Shown here piece by piece: positions 1-10,985 of a stretch of DNA of 64,000 nt (within the stretch, counting starts at the first letter, position 1; each line of letters begins with the position of its first letter). The notes beneath the pieces are model-generated. The model was given only the letters and a program-made list of their open reading frames with translations. It ran no database searches and was not told where the DNA came from. The translations under genes and the position numbers were made by a program. Origin of the DNA: Fistulifera solaris (taxonomy: Eukaryota > Bacillariophyta > Bacillariophyceae > Naviculales > Stauroneidaceae). The DNA lies in assembly GCA_030295235.1 (NCBI GenBank), contig AP026176.1:124001-188000 (forward strand). The letters are read 5' to 3'.

Positions 1-871
1 ACGATGCCTCTTTATAGATAACGTTTTTCTCAAAAATGAAATGGAGGGCTCTTGAAGTACAATGTTAACCCTCGGCGCGACTTGGTGGTAGAACTCGTGG
101 CCCCGCAGATCGCCAATGCATGTAGATAATTTATCATACAGAACGAACTCGAAATAAATTTATACGGTGCTTAGCTTGGGTGCGGATCTCGCAGATGACG
201 TGCCACTTTTTTGTGCTGCTTTGCATTCTTGTCATGGTCTAGGAGGCTCAGGTCGTCGTGTAACACACATTATTTCTTGGATATTTGAAACGATTCTCGT
301 GCTTTCCAGCATTCCGCGGCTACAATACGCTCTCTGCGACCGAAACAGGAAAGCTCGTCCTCAGCAGACAATGATAATTTTTCCCATCAAGGCGAGCAAT
401 AGCGACATTAACTTCCTTAAGCAGCTTTAATGTTCTACTTGGTCACTCCATGCAGTGCCGTTCACCAAATTTTATCATCCCTTGAGCAAGCCAGTTAAAC
501 ACATATTATGTGTTATAATTCTCGTATCTTTGACAGTAGCTAAAAACAAACACGTATATGCCCCCAACGAAAGAGCTGCACATGCAGTGTAGCCGATGCT
601 TGTCACAGCAAAGCGCTTGATTTTTCATCAGGGCAATATTTTAAACCATAGCCTTCACGAAGCTTTGTTCGGCTAACAGGAACCCGCCGAAACTAAATCT
701 GCATCCTGCCTTGTCTTTGGTTCCACCGGCTTCTGGCATCCCGACAAAAAAACTGTTATCTCAATAAATCCAATTTAGAGCTCACGCGGGGCAGTTGTTT
801 GGGCAAGCAGCATATGCCCACCCATCGTTCCGATCACTTAGCCAAAATGCAAAGATTCATCTTCGTCCCTC
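1..871. other. No supported gene
   Basis: I see no convincing coding region, RNA gene or repeat here. The only open frame (167-430, plus) has no recognisable domain and ordinary composition, so it is not called. Confidence 0.4.
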
Positions 872-1204
872 CTATTTAGCTATGTTTTTCGCCTCAAAAA
901 GATGCTTGACTTTTCGGTCAGGAGCAGCGACAACGTTGAATTCAATTTGATGTTTTAGAATTACTGGTGTCGTCGAGAGTGGTCCCTTTAGCGATAGGTC
1001 GGATCCAACCTCTTCGGAGCATCGCACAGTAATCTTTCCCTTTTGTTTATCGTAGACGACGAGATGATGACTTTGTCTCCTCCTACTCACATTCGAGTTG
1101 GCAAGGATGCGTGTTGAGTCTTTATTGAGTGGTGTGTCGTCTTCTTGCGTCTCCATTTGCAATGCTGACGACAGACGACGCTGACCATTTTTCAGGCAGA
1201 TCAC
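872..1204 (-). CDS. Possible short hypothetical protein or terminal exon
   Basis: This 110-codon open frame is not recognised. The C-terminal half has a plausible globular composition (a VVYDKQKGKITVRC stretch, then a basic end VKHLFEAKNIAK). The N-terminal part is Ser/Arg/Asp-rich and starts without a clear promoter or signal peptide. It could be the last exon of a minus-strand gene starting further right, or chance. No neighbour supports a function. Confidence 0.22.
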   Translation of the reverse strand: MICLKNGQRRLSSALQMETQEDDTPLNKDSTRILANSNVSRRRQSHHLVVYDKQKGKITVRCSEEVGSDLSLKGPLSTTPVILKHQIEFNVVAAPDRKVKHLFEAKNIAK

Positions 1205-2202
1205 CTCGCCAGACCTTTATGATGCTTTTTATTCTATCACGCCTATGCATGTCGTCTCCCTCTCGTCGTGCTCATGGATTTCGTTGAAATAAAGGCATCA
1301 TTATTTAGAGGTAATGACTAGACTATCTCAATTCTCAATCCCCTTGCTCCTTGCTGTTTGTTTGCCTGTAGCTTGCAGCCTGCCGCATGTCCGCATTCTG
1401 CATGTCCGCATGTCGAATGTTGAATGTTGATTCTTCTAGAGCTCGAACAACAAACAACGAACAAGATGACTTAAATCATAAATACTCCGAGCTCCGAAAC
1501 TCCGAATTCGTAAGCTGTTAGCTGTTCCTATTCACTATTCTACATAGTAAAATGAAGAAGATGCTGAGATGATTGTTCTTTATGGTTTCGTCGGGTAGAA
1601 AGTAGGCCATTACTTTCAGTCACACTTTTAATAGAACCGGAAACGAGCATTCTTTTGCATCTTCTTTCCACCTACTTAATAAACATAGAGTGCCCGATGT
1701 CCTACGCGGCAGCAACATGAAGAAGTAGCGACGGCGAACAATACGAGGATGTAGAATGTAGAATAATGACACATGAGACATGACGTGGGCAATAAAGTGT
1801 ACAGGTTCCACAAAATATAGTAGAGAACATGTAGAATGAATAAAGAACAATACGGAGTAACAATAAATAATAGATACGTAAATTTGGTGACGTCGCTGTA
1901 TAGGCTGCCCATTGAAAGTTGCACATAATTCACAATTATCGCATTCATTATTTTCCGCACGCTCTCTACCACCCACCAGATCGTATGTTGTGGTAGACGA
2001 TTATCGTAAAATGGCCTTGTCCTTGTCGGGACAAAACCTAAAGTGTATAGTAGTATAGAGCGTTCTTATTTGTGCCATTCCTTCTCTTCCCTTCTATATT
2101 CCTCATAGACAAAAAGCTATCATCAATCGTCCGAGTCTCGTTCCAATTCTAATAAGCACCCGCCCCTTCATTATTTTCTCCTCTCTATGCAAACGAACAG
2201 CA
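1205..2202. other. Intergenic, short direct repeats only
   Basis: No supported gene. Around 1381-1430 there are short reiterations of a CGCATGTC-like word followed by GAATGTTGA repeats, and around 1485-1510 reiterations of ACTCCGA. Both look like simple slippage. The AT-rich minus-strand frames at 1620-1976 overlap each other in several phases and have no protein-like pattern. Confidence 0.4.
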
Positions 2203-2509
2203 ATGAGCAAAGATCAGCTAAACATAAAACGTTCCGATCTACCTACTGCAAATAACTTGGTTCTGGAAGGTTGGAGTCGCGACACACGTTCCCTTGCTCG
2301 GGGATACGGTCCCGACAGAGAGCGCCTCCTACAAATCCTCAATGAGGCACTCGCGTTATTGGAACAGTCGGCTGGCTCTTGGGACCATCGACGTGGAAGA
2401 GCTCCTCCTTCGCCAGAAGACTCTTCCTCCGATAAGAGTGGTCAAGAAAAGAGGAGCAACAGAAGTGACACGCTACTCTTTTGTTTCGGAGCCCCTTCTT
2501 GGACAATAA
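2203..2509 (+). CDS. Small hypothetical protein, frame broken once
   Basis: Two overlapping plus-strand frames make one plausible protein of about 101 residues. The first frame gives MSKDQLNIKR up to NEALALLEQSA. The next frame continues as ALGTIDVEELLLRQKTLPP and ends SFVSEPLLGQ at 2509. Removing one base near 2375-2385 joins them. The second half (amphipathic helix, then a basic stretch) looks more natural than the Ser/Asp-rich continuation of the first frame, which is why I prefer the join. The family is not recognised. It ends about 70 bases before the convergent gene at 2578. Confidence 0.4.
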
Positions 2510-2577
2510 TGACTATAGCTTGAACGATGTTCTTTCACCGTTTTTCTTCTCGTCCTCTCTAGGCTTCATCATTACTT

Positions 2578-4190
2578 TTATTCCTCCATATCTCGTTGGC
2601 GACGTAACTCGGTGGACGAAATGTCAACACGAAAGTCGGGCAACAAAGTGAACTTGGCAGCAACGTGCGCAGGTAGTTCGGCTACGGCTTCTACTCCGGT
2701 CACAAATACATCCGGTCGTTTCGGATCAACACGGCCCCCGGCGACAAAGTGACACGGTAATGCCTCCAGTGTCGTCAGCATGCGTTCACGTGAGTTTTCA
2801 TAGTACTTGGGATCGAGTAATCGGACCAATGTATCGGTACCGACGCAAAATGTCAAGGCGTCGTCGTTGTCGTCGTTGCTACTCGTCGGCCGAGGCCGCC
2901 GCTGGCTGTTTCCGGTCATGGGATACAGTAGATCAATTTTCTGCGCAAACAGTGGTGCATTCGTCAATAAAACACCCCACTGATAGTCTTGCAACTCGGG
3001 CAGCAATTTCCAAAACTGCTGGATACGCTCCACGGCCACGGACGGTGCCAACGCCGGCTTATCCGCATTTGTCAGAGACAATTCGAACCAAATCACCGGA
3101 TTGGGTGTTTTTGATAATAAGCGCCTATAAGCTGCCACCGCCAGTTGCACATGCCCCGTATGTGGTGGATTGAAACTTCCCGGTACAATGAGAGAATGTG
3201 GTGGCAAGGTCGCCACGCTGCCTTGAATGACTCGATATTGCTCATGTTGCGGCACCAACAGCACCACCGACTCTTGGCCTGTGACAATCGATTCGGCCGC
3301 CTGAATGACAGGACACTTTGACTGGGTGTGAATTTGCACACGTCCTTCTTCTCCATGTCCCAACGTTTCCGTCCATTCCTTGCCGGAGGATTCCATTTTG
3401 GTAACCATTAAACGCATAGCGAGTCGGTCTTCCCAAATCGTGTTCGAAATAGTGTCTTGATAATCATCTTCCCGTAATTGCATGGCATATTCCAGGCACG
3501 TCAACATGGCATGTGCTACTTGCAAATCTTGGTGACGACGACTCAAATACGTTGGAATTGAAAACGTGATTTGTACGGAGGATCCGTGCGGCAAGTGCGC
3601 CACAATGTTTGCTGTACATTTGCCTTCAGATCGCAACTGAGACGCACACGCCAAACCCACCGTAAAGGGCATTTGTGACAACGCACGGTACGTGGGTCGT
3701 TGACTGGTGGTCGATCCTACCGTGAATTGCAGTGCGCGTTGCACCGCCGCCGTCGCGGCACGTTGGGCGGCGTGCATGGATGCATATTGTAGTTTGGGTT
3801 CTTGTTGTTGTGATGTTTGGGCCGTAAATGTTCGAAAACTTTCTCGATCGTACAATGTCACGGCTTCCATCAATATCGAAGACGCTCCTGGGGTGGCCGC
3901 CAACGTCGATGCAAAAAGGTTCCTCCACCCGCCACGGCAACGACCAGTCGACAGTTCGCACTTTCTCTCAAATGCCGTTCCATGCGATCAAACAAATGCT
4001 CGTGGTCCGAATCGAAGGATATCGACGAAGAGAGTGCCGTCGTCATTCTTGGCCGTTGCGGTAATCTGCGAAAGGAACGCCAAAGAATGGAAGTCTTCAT
4101 CCAGCCGTGCGCAGGAAGGATGCAGAAAAAATGCAAGATGGAAACGACGCAAAGAAGGGAACCGTTGAAAGGCTTTTGCCGAACAGGCAT
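2578..4190 (-). CDS. CinA-like / NMNAT-like nucleotidyltransferase fusion
   Basis: The N-terminal half resembles the CinA C-terminal (PncC-like, NMN deamidase) domain: LVVAVAGGG, then TPGASSILMEAVTLYDRESF, then the Ala-rich helix YASMHAAQRAATAAV. The C-terminal half is a cytidylyltransferase/NMNAT-like Rossmann domain with PGSFNPPHTGH (the HxGH nucleotide motif) and the late ISSTELRR motif. This order is known from a plant and algal family; a role in pyridine-nucleotide metabolism is inference. The main frame starts only at 3903. The missing N-terminus lies one frame over, upstream of an A5 run at 3912-3916, and one extra base restores it. The 4190 start gives about 537 residues with a hydrophobic leader; 4046 gives about 489 without it. 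Confidence 0.75.
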
Positions 4191-4320
4191 GATAAACGTA
4201 GACGATGATATTGTTGTGATCTTTGCGGTGCAATAAAACATCTCGCAGTGCGAGAAAATCACGTGCGGCGCGGTCGATAATCAACTGCGGGACTGCTATG
4301 GAAATGGAGTCACGAGCCAA

Positions 4321-4822
4321 ACGACACTACATTGGACGCTACCAGGTACACTAAATAAAAAATAAAAATTGAGAGTTTAGACTTAATTATAATGCAAGGA
4401 ATGCTTCTTATTGCTGCAACCGCATCAACAAAAAAGTCTTCAAAACTGAATTGCGTCTAATATATGGTCTTTAAAGGCTTGTCTAGCTAGTTTTTGTGTC
4501 AAAGTAATTTTGTACTAAGACTGGAAAACGATGTGATGCGTGATCCATCCTATCGGAGTACCGCAAGCGACACGGTACGACATTCTAATCCCATCCGTCG
4601 GACCACGTCATTCATGACGTCTTTCTTCAAACCGTCTGTCATTCGCCCCGTCTTCACTACATATCGTTCTCGCATCCTTTTTGTTTTTTTATCGCATCCC
4701 ATTGTCTCACACTTTACCGTTATTGCCCTTTCCATCAATCGTATACGTTGCCTACAAACAAGTTGACGCGTTGATATTCTTATTTTTTTGTATTCACTAA
4801 ACAAAGCCCGGTTTACTATACA
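4321..4822. other. 5-prime flank of NFS1
   Basis: There is no gene in this stretch between two divergent genes. It is AT-rich and becomes pyrimidine-rich towards the NFS1 start. It holds the palindrome listed separately at 4605-4620. Confidence 0.4.
4605..4620. promoter_or_regulatory. ACGTCA-TTCA-TGACGT inverted repeat
   Basis: Two perfect six-base arms, ACGTCA and TGACGT, are separated by four bases about 200 bases upstream of the NFS1 start. TGACGT is the core bound by bZIP factors. The same core, in both orientations, forms the CO2/cAMP-responsive elements described in diatom carbonic-anhydrase promoters. That it works here is inference from motif and position only. Confidence 0.3.
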
Positions 4823-6235
4823 ATGATGCGAAGAGCACTTTTCACCGCTTCACGCCGTTGTCTTCCTACGACTAGATCCGCTCGCCTCCAGAATACGATT
4901 CGTACGATGAGCGTCGAAGTCGCGGCGCTTTCGAATACGGAACCACTCAATATTAACAATGATGTTTCCAAATTCAATTTACGCGGTCAATTTCGATCGG
5001 GCAAAGCCGCCTATTTGGATACCAGCAGTACAACGCCCCTCGATCCGCGCGTCCTCGATGCCATGTTACCGTACATGATTGGAAGTTACGGCAATCCGCA
5101 CAGTCGCACGCACGTCTACGGCTGGGAAGCCGAACATGTCGTAGAACAGGCGCGACAATCGATTGCCTCTTTGATCCATGCCGATGACGCGAAAGAAATT
5201 ATCTTCACGAGTGGAGCGACCGAATCGAACAATTTGGCCATTAAGGGCGCCGCGCACTTTTATCAAAAACGCGGCAAACATCTCATTACGACACAGACCG
5301 AACACAAGTGTGTCTTGGATTCCTTTCGAAATTTGGAACAAAAAGAAGGATACGAAGTGACGTATTTGCCCGTCCAAGCTTCGACGGGGCGGATTGATAT
5401 GAATCAATTGCAAGACGCCATTCGACCGGATACCATTCTGTGCAGTGTCATGGCCGTCAACAATGAAATTGGAACCTTACAGCCACTCCAAGAAATTGGT
5501 GCATTGTGTCGACAAAACAAAATTGTCTTTCATTGCGATGCGGCACAAATGTTGGGAAAATTGCCCATTCATGTCAATGATTTACAGATTGATTTGATGA
5601 GTATGAGTTCGCACAAAGTGTACGGTCCGAAAGGGATTGGAGCCCTCTATGTGCGTCGGCGTCCCCGCGTGCGGTTGGAGCCGTTGTTGAGTGGAGGAGG
5701 ACAAGAACGAGGATTGCGCAGTGGAACCTTGCCGCACTTTTTGTGTGCCGGATTTGGACACGCGTGTGCATTGGCGCAACAAGAAATGGAGTACGACACA
5801 CAGTGGATCACGTACTTGAGTAACAAGTTGCAAAAAGGGATTGAAAGCACCATTCCGGCCGTCGTCCGCAATGGCGATCCGGAACACAATTACAACGGGT
5901 GTCTCAATTACTCCTTTGCGTATGTGGAGGGAGAAAGTTTGCTCATGGCGCTCAAAAATATTGCCGTCAGTTCGGGATCGGCGTGTACGTCCGCGTCACT
6001 GGAACCCAGTTACGTGTTGCGGGCCCTCGGGGTCGATGACGAATTGGCGCACAGCAGTTTGCGATTCGGCATTGGACGTTTCACGACGGAAGAAGAGATT
6101 GATTTTTGTTTGGAATTGTTGCAGAGACACGTCGAACGATTGCGGGAAATGTCGCCCCTGTGGGAAATGGTACAAGAAGGAATCGATTTGAAAACGATTC
6201 AGTGGACGCAGGACGCGACAGATGGACATCACTAA
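4823..6235 (+). CDS. NFS1: Mitochondrial cysteine desulfurase NFS1
   Basis: A PLP enzyme that takes sulfur from cysteine for Fe-S cluster assembly and tRNA thiolation. The 470-residue frame is intact and of normal length. Residues 1-30 are Arg/Ser-rich and fit a mitochondrial presequence. Visible motifs are [14 protein letters not shown] (64-77), the GATESNN cofactor loop (131-137), TEHK (His161), HCDAAQ (Asp239, Gln242), the Schiff-base lysine in [10 protein letters not shown] (Lys265) and the mobile-loop catalytic cysteine in [12 protein letters not shown] (Cys388). The C-terminus, with [14 protein letters not shown], is typical of eukaryotic NFS1 and not of bacterial SufS. The 4823 start gives the presequence; a second Met at residue 29 could give an extramitochondrial form, which is inference. 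Confidence 0.97.
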   Translation: MMRRALFTASRRCLPTTRSARLQNTIRTMSVEVAALSNTEPLNINNDVSKFNLRGQFRSGKAAYLDTSSTTPLDPRVLDAMLPYMIGSYGNPHSRTHVYGWEAEHVVEQARQSIASLIHADDAKEIIFTSGATESNNLAIKGAAHFYQKRGKHLITTQTEHKCVLDSFRNLEQKEGYEVTYLPVQASTGRIDMNQLQDAIRPDTILCSVMAVNNEIGTLQPLQEIGALCRQNKIVFHCDAAQMLGKLPIHVNDLQIDLMSMSSHKVYGPKGIGALYVRRRPRVRLEPLLSGGGQERGLRSGTLPHFLCAGFGHACALAQQEMEYDTQWITYLSNKLQKGIESTIPAVVRNGDPEHNYNGCLNYSFAYVEGESLLMALKNIAVSSGSACTSASLEPSYVLRALGVDDELAHSSLRFGIGRFTTEEEIDFCLELLQRHVERLREMSPLWEMVQEGIDLKTIQWTQDATDGHH

Positions 6236-6634
6236 GTTTATTTGAATCTATGCAATGCATGAATGCATTATGAATTTGTAGTACCAGGTATGTGGCGGTA
6301 CGAGTCGATGGGTCAACGACTAAAAGTAAGAAAAGTGAACATTATTTAATTGCAAATTCGTAGATGGTACTTTTGAATCGTTAGGATGTGTGGGTAAAGC
6401 GATCGCATCGCGCAGATTGCATGTAATTGCGCTTTAGTGACGAGAAGACGACTTCTTGTAGCAGCACCTAAAAAGAGAATTCCTTCAAGAATAAGAATAA
6501 CTTAACTGTTAAACGCAGCAAGGCAACATCCTCATACGGTGGGAAAAGTTGATTATAGGCAATGGTTTTTACTTCTATGATATAGTGATTGTGCGGTACA
6601 ATGTGTGCAAGAACAGTGTGCGGAGAACTATCGA
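6236..6634. other. Convergent intergenic stretch
   Basis: Shared 3-prime region between NFS1 and the minus-strand gene at 6635. I see nothing beyond AT-rich sequence and presumed polyadenylation signals. Confidence 0.4.
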
Positions 6635-7036
6635 TCAATGCCCCAGTAGCGCGAACGATTGTCCTGTCATGATTTCGGTAACCAGTAATAAGACAGCCAC
6701 GACCATGGCAGCTCGACCGAATTGCAATTCGAGATCGAAGGCGAGGGATTTGGTGCCATCACTGTGACGAGGCAGATCCATCCACGTTACCTGTTGTGGC
6801 GATAACGACTGTCGTTGTGCTAGCGAGAGTTTCTTGGCGTGCTGCTGCTCCGCGGGGACGCAGTATTCGGCTTCTAGCAAACATTCGGGATGATCCAAGA
6901 GGAAATGCGTCGTCGTCGATACCGACAGAAGCGTTTTCGGTGTCTTCGAGCGAACGTCGACAAAGGAGGAAAAGGCGCACACAAATGTCGCTGTCGAAAG
7001 GAAAAGCGACAAGCAAAGAAGTAGGTTGCGATGCAT
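6635..7036 (-). CDS. Plastid one-helix LHC-like (OHP/HLIP-type) protein
   Basis: A 133-residue protein. A signal peptide (about 1-20) ends in FVCAFSS, so a Phe sits just after the predicted cut, as diatom plastid import requires. After a Ser/Thr-rich linker there is one membrane helix (about 107-125) starting ELQFGRAAMVVAVLLLVTEI. This is the chlorophyll-binding helix pattern ExxxGRxAM of HLIP, OHP and ELIP proteins: Glu103 and Arg108 would form the ion pair and Glu103 a chlorophyll ligand. The usual Asn before Gly is Phe here. Such proteins act in thylakoids in photosystem assembly or photoprotection. The assignment rests on one helix and the targeting signal, so the exact subfamily is open. 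Confidence 0.75.
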   Translation of the reverse strand: MHRNLLLCLSLFLSTATFVCAFSSFVDVRSKTPKTLLSVSTTTHFLLDHPECLLEAEYCVPAEQQHAKKLSLAQRQSLSPQQVTWMDLPRHSDGTKSLAFDLELQFGRAAMVVAVLLLVTEIMTGQSFALLGH

Positions 7037-7548
7037 TTTGTATAGTTCGTATCACAAAAGATTATGCGAAGAAAGAAGAAGAATAGAAATGCCAATGATG
7101 TGCGTTGTGAGAAAAAAGATTTTGCGTGGCTTCTGTTTTTATTGACACCTGGGGGCATTTTCCGGATGGGGTTAATCGCGGTTTCTGGTTTCTGTTCGCT
7201 CGTCGCGCCCAAAATGACCGCGGAACGCGAAACGTCTGCTTCTACAGAACAGGCTATGCGGAAGTTATTGAACTTCAAGTCGTAGTGGTGCACGAATTCA
7301 ACTGTTATTGTACTTATTAAGCGACATTCTTCGAGACTAAATTTAAGTCCCGTCACTGGATTTGACGGCGCCGTCATTTTGCGATGTGCGTGCGTGCGTG
7401 CGGTTTTGTTGCACTTCTTTTTGTTCCTTCGTTTCATGAAAATCAGAGCCAAAGAAACGTACTGTTGATGCATTTACCTTATAACATTATCCAAAACCAT
7501 CGATTACACGCGCCGTTTTGAAGTTTTCATTCAACGGTCGCAGTAAAA
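7037..7548. other. Divergent promoter region
   Basis: About 510 bases between a minus-strand and a plus-strand gene. The open frames here have low-complexity composition and overlap in several phases, so none is called. No clear motif seen. Confidence 0.35.
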
Positions 7549-9001
7549 ATGGCAACTAGTGACAAAAATGGGCCCTTACTGGAACTCATTCCAGAAGCTC
7601 AGCTGAAACCACCAGTGCCGAAAGTTTATGGAAGTGAACCTATATCCACGTACAAATTTCGAAGTGCTCCTACGCTGAATGATCTTCATCAAATGACAGA
7701 AGAGACACGGACTTGGTCGATCTGGCAAGAAAACGATACATTAATAGTGACGGACGGGGTCGTCGAGGAACTTCACGGTCATCTGCGCTGTAGCGATCAT
7801 CATTTGATTCGCCTGACGGACGGTGACAAATGCCTTTCCTTCTTTCCGGCTCGCTGTTTTGTTCGGTCGTTGGGAAATCTGACGAAGCGATTGCGGAAAC
7901 AGCGGCCTTTCTGTGGAGTTTAGATGTCGAGAATGAATTCGCCTGTATCCGTACCTTTGGTGAGACGTTCGACTTTAGCGTGGTTTCGCTGGATCAGCTG
8001 CGTCTTCTGTTTCAGCCGCCCCCGAGAACGCGACCACTCATTATGACACTTTCGAACATAAGTCCGGCACAGTCGGTGTTTTTGGCTCGATATGAGTGTC
8101 CGATGTATCTCGAGTTCATGCACAATTCCTTTCCAGCAACTTCTCGGATGGCGGTGAAGCCTTTGTTGAATCGCTTCTGGAAAGACGCTCATGGTTTGGT
8201 AATCTATTCTTGGAAGGTGAGGAGTCCGATGTGTTTTATCGTCTTTTACAGGTCAAAGCCATCAACACGATGGAAGTCAAATTCTCACAGGAAACATCGC
8301 AAGATGTACCTCTGATTTTGTCAGCATCCGCCAAGCGTTTGAAGTTCCGGTTTCATGCAATACCGGTGCTGGACGTGGACTGGTCGACTGTCGATATTGT
8401 TCCGAAAGATCTAGCAATATGGTTGCCGTGTTCCAAGCCGGTACAATGTGATTTTACTGTTTCGTTGTTGCGCCGCATTGCCGAAGTGGGGAGTCTTGTG
8501 AAGCTGGACTTCGAACTTTATTATTCCAATTGTGTGCCGGCAATTATTACAGAGGCTTTGAAACAAGCCGTGGATGGAAACCAAAGCTTGATGGAATTGC
8601 AAGTGCGTCAAAACGTGTTCGAATGTACCGAAGAATGGGAGGCACTGTTGAAGACTATGGAGCATCACGAGAGTTTACGCCGATTTGTGGTGAACACGTA
8701 CCCAAAAGATATAGATCCGGACTACTCGATGTTGAAACAGTTGCTAAAGCGGAATCAATACATCGAAGTGATTGCTTGTATCGGAGGCAGACCTACCGAT
8801 GGTGGTGAGGTTGATCGGCTTTATGCTTTCAACCACTTCTTTCGAAATCTTCGGCATCTCAAGCGCCTGCCACTGTCTTTCTTGTCGACACTTGTAGGGA
8901 CGATCTTGATCAACAGTGCCGGCAATGATTTTCCACGGTCTGCGCTAGTGATTGGGAATCATACAGACGCGCTGTGCGAGCTAATTCAATATGCGTCGTA
9001 G
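7549..9001 (+). CDS. Unrecognised diatom family, copy 1 (frame broken twice)
   Basis: Tandem paralogue of the intact gene at 9507. Shared landmarks run in order: LLELIPEAQLKPPVPKV near the start; DKCLSF; GKSDEAIAETAA; FDFSVVSLDQLR; LSNISPAQSVFLA; NFSDGGEAFVESLL; LDVDWSTVDI; and a conserved end RNQYIEVIACIGG...LYAFNHFFRN with SALVIGNH. The frame shifts near 7835-7860 and near 8115-8140. Each break needs one extra base, giving about 484 residues against 492 for copy 2. The regular Leu spacing suggests a degenerate leucine-rich, alpha/beta repeat fold, but no domain is recognised. Given how common single-base breaks are in this window, I treat it as a gene with sequence errors; a young pseudogene is the alternative. 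Confidence 0.6.
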
Positions 9002-9506
9002 TTTCCTCCGCATAACAAATCTAACATGTAAAAAGGCTCGCCAATGGACCTTAATGTTTCTACAAGTATCTACCCGTGAGCTTATTTTCCACGCCGTGAT
9101 AGTTTTATCATAAAAGTGATAGCTACATAACCTAACCTGCTCTAGGTATCCCGTTGTAGGTTTTGATGAAAGTGTTGGACGCTCAATTTTGAAAGTGAGG
9201 AGTCAAGTCCGTTATATTCTTTTTATACGGTTTGATGTAGACAACCACGACTTCTCTATTGCTTCCAGTCACGGGACGTTATGGGTCGCGGTGCGTCTTT
9301 TTTGTATTGTGCGTTATGCTGCGAGAAAAGACGCGGCGAGACTATGCGAGGATTGCGACTTGCGACACGCGAGGAGATGTTATTGTGCAAGATGATGAGG
9401 CTGTTATTGTCATTAACGAAGCGTTATCAATCTTTACATCTAATAACAATACTTTTTCGAAGACAGAACCGCTCACTCTAGCCCCATCGAAAGACGGAAA
9501 GCAATC
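9002..9506. other. Intergenic between tandem paralogues
   Basis: Promoter region of copy 2. No gene seen. Small frames at 9189-9540 lack family features and run into the true start of copy 2 in another phase. Confidence 0.35.
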
Positions 9507-10985
9507 ATGTCAGCGAATAATGAGTCATTACTCGAATTGATTCCAGAAGAGCAGCTGAAGCCGCAAGTGCCGAACGTTATGTACGAAGGGAAAGACAAGT
9601 TACCCACGTACAAATTTCGAAGACCTCCCAGGCTACACAATCTACATCAATTAACGAACGTGTTTCCGCTGTGGTCGATTTGGGAAGAACGTAATGAGAC
9701 GTTAATTTTGACAGTGCCGGCAATCGGTCTTATGCATCAGCATCTGTGTTGTTTTGGGGGTACCCACATGATTCGCGTGGCTGAAGATGACAAATGCCTT
9801 TCTTTCGGCTCTGGTTCTCTGGATTATACAGTCATTGGGAAATCGGAGCATGCGATAGCCGAAACAGCGGCTGCACTTTGGCGTTTGGATACCCACGAAG
9901 AGTTCAGGTCCCTGCGGTCTCTGGGCAAGAATTTCGATTTCGGTGTTGTTTCTCTAGAGCAACTACGTATCCTCTTTCGACCACCTCCCACCACGTCTTT
10001 CCTTTTCACTGTTTCGAATATCAGCCCTGTGCAATCAAAGTTCTTGGCCGGGTTGCCGTATCCTATTTCCATCTATTTGACGGAGGATCCCCTCGGCTCA
10101 TTTTCCGATGGCGGTCATACGTTCGTAGAAACACTTCTTCAACGAAAGGCTCCATTTGGTGAACTGCGACTAGGTGAGGTTCAAGATATACAGGGGGACG
10201 TATTTCAGCGTCTTTTACGGGCCAAAGCCATCGATACGCTGGAGCTAACACGCACATGGGCGACCGTGCGAGAAATACCGCAACTGCTGTCGGCGTCTGT
10301 CAAAGGCGTCAAGTTCTATGTTAGCGTCATGGACTCGTTAGAGCTGGACTGGTCGACGATTGAAATTACTCCGAGAGAGCTTGCACTGCAGTTTTCTTGT
10401 TACGAGCCGACACACTTTGACTTTGTTATTTCCTATTTGCGTCGCATCGCCCACATGGCGGACATTGTGAAGCTAGGATTCGGTGTGAATCACGTCGGGC
10501 AGGTGCCTGACAGTCTTACATGGGAGCTCATTCGAGCTGTAGGTGCAAATCAAAGCTTGGTAGGCTTGCATGTACATCAAGGTATACTATATTCGGCAGG
10601 ATTAATGGAAGAGATGCTGCAAACATTGAAGCATCTCAAAGGATTGCGCCTTCTGACATTGGATGATTACTCAGAGAAAATGGATCCCACCCATTTGTTG
10701 TTGAAAGAACTTCTTAAGCAGAACCGCTACATTGACGTGGTTAAATGGAATGGAGACCGCGTCACTGACGATGACGAAATCGCCCGGCTCTACGCATTCA
10801 ACTATTTTTTTCGGGACTGCCAAACTTTGGCACAGGAGCCACTTTCGCGGCTACCGTCACTTGTATATGAGATCCTATTGCACAGCGCCAGCATGGATTA
10901 TCGACGTTCTGCGCTAGTGATGGCGAACCATGTGGACGCTGTCTGTGCGCTGGTGCAAGATTCTTTCGACCTTTCTGAGCCCTAG
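9507..10985 (+). CDS. Unrecognised diatom family, copy 2 (intact)
   Basis: An intact 492-residue paralogue of the gene just upstream in the same orientation. It opens with SLLELIPEEQLKPQVPNV and has no signal peptide or membrane helix. The middle holds Leu-rich segments with regular spacing (QRLLRAKAIDTLELT, LDWSTIEITPRELAL, LRRIAHMADIVKLGFG, LKHLKGLRLLTLDDY). The end is strongly conserved between the copies: LLKELLKQNRYIDVVKWNGD, LYAFNYFFRD and RRSALVMANHVDAVCALV. The pattern resembles expanded cytoplasmic LRR-like families of pennate diatoms. That is a resemblance in architecture, not an identified domain, and no function is assigned. Confidence 0.75.
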   Translation: MSANNESLLELIPEEQLKPQVPNVMYEGKDKLPTYKFRRPPRLHNLHQLTNVFPLWSIWEERNETLILTVPAIGLMHQHLCCFGGTHMIRVAEDDKCLSFGSGSLDYTVIGKSEHAIAETAAALWRLDTHEEFRSLRSLGKNFDFGVVSLEQLRILFRPPPTTSFLFTVSNISPVQSKFLAGLPYPISIYLTEDPLGSFSDGGHTFVETLLQRKAPFGELRLGEVQDIQGDVFQRLLRAKAIDTLELTRTWATVREIPQLLSASVKGVKFYVSVMDSLELDWSTIEITPRELALQFSCYEPTHFDFVISYLRRIAHMADIVKLGFGVNHVGQVPDSLTWELIRAVGANQSLVGLHVHQGILYSAGLMEEMLQTLKHLKGLRLLTLDDYSEKMDPTHLLLKELLKQNRYIDVVKWNGDRVTDDDEIARLYAFNYFFRDCQTLAQEPLSRLPSLVYEILLHSASMDYRRSALVMANHVDAVCALVQDSFDLSEP

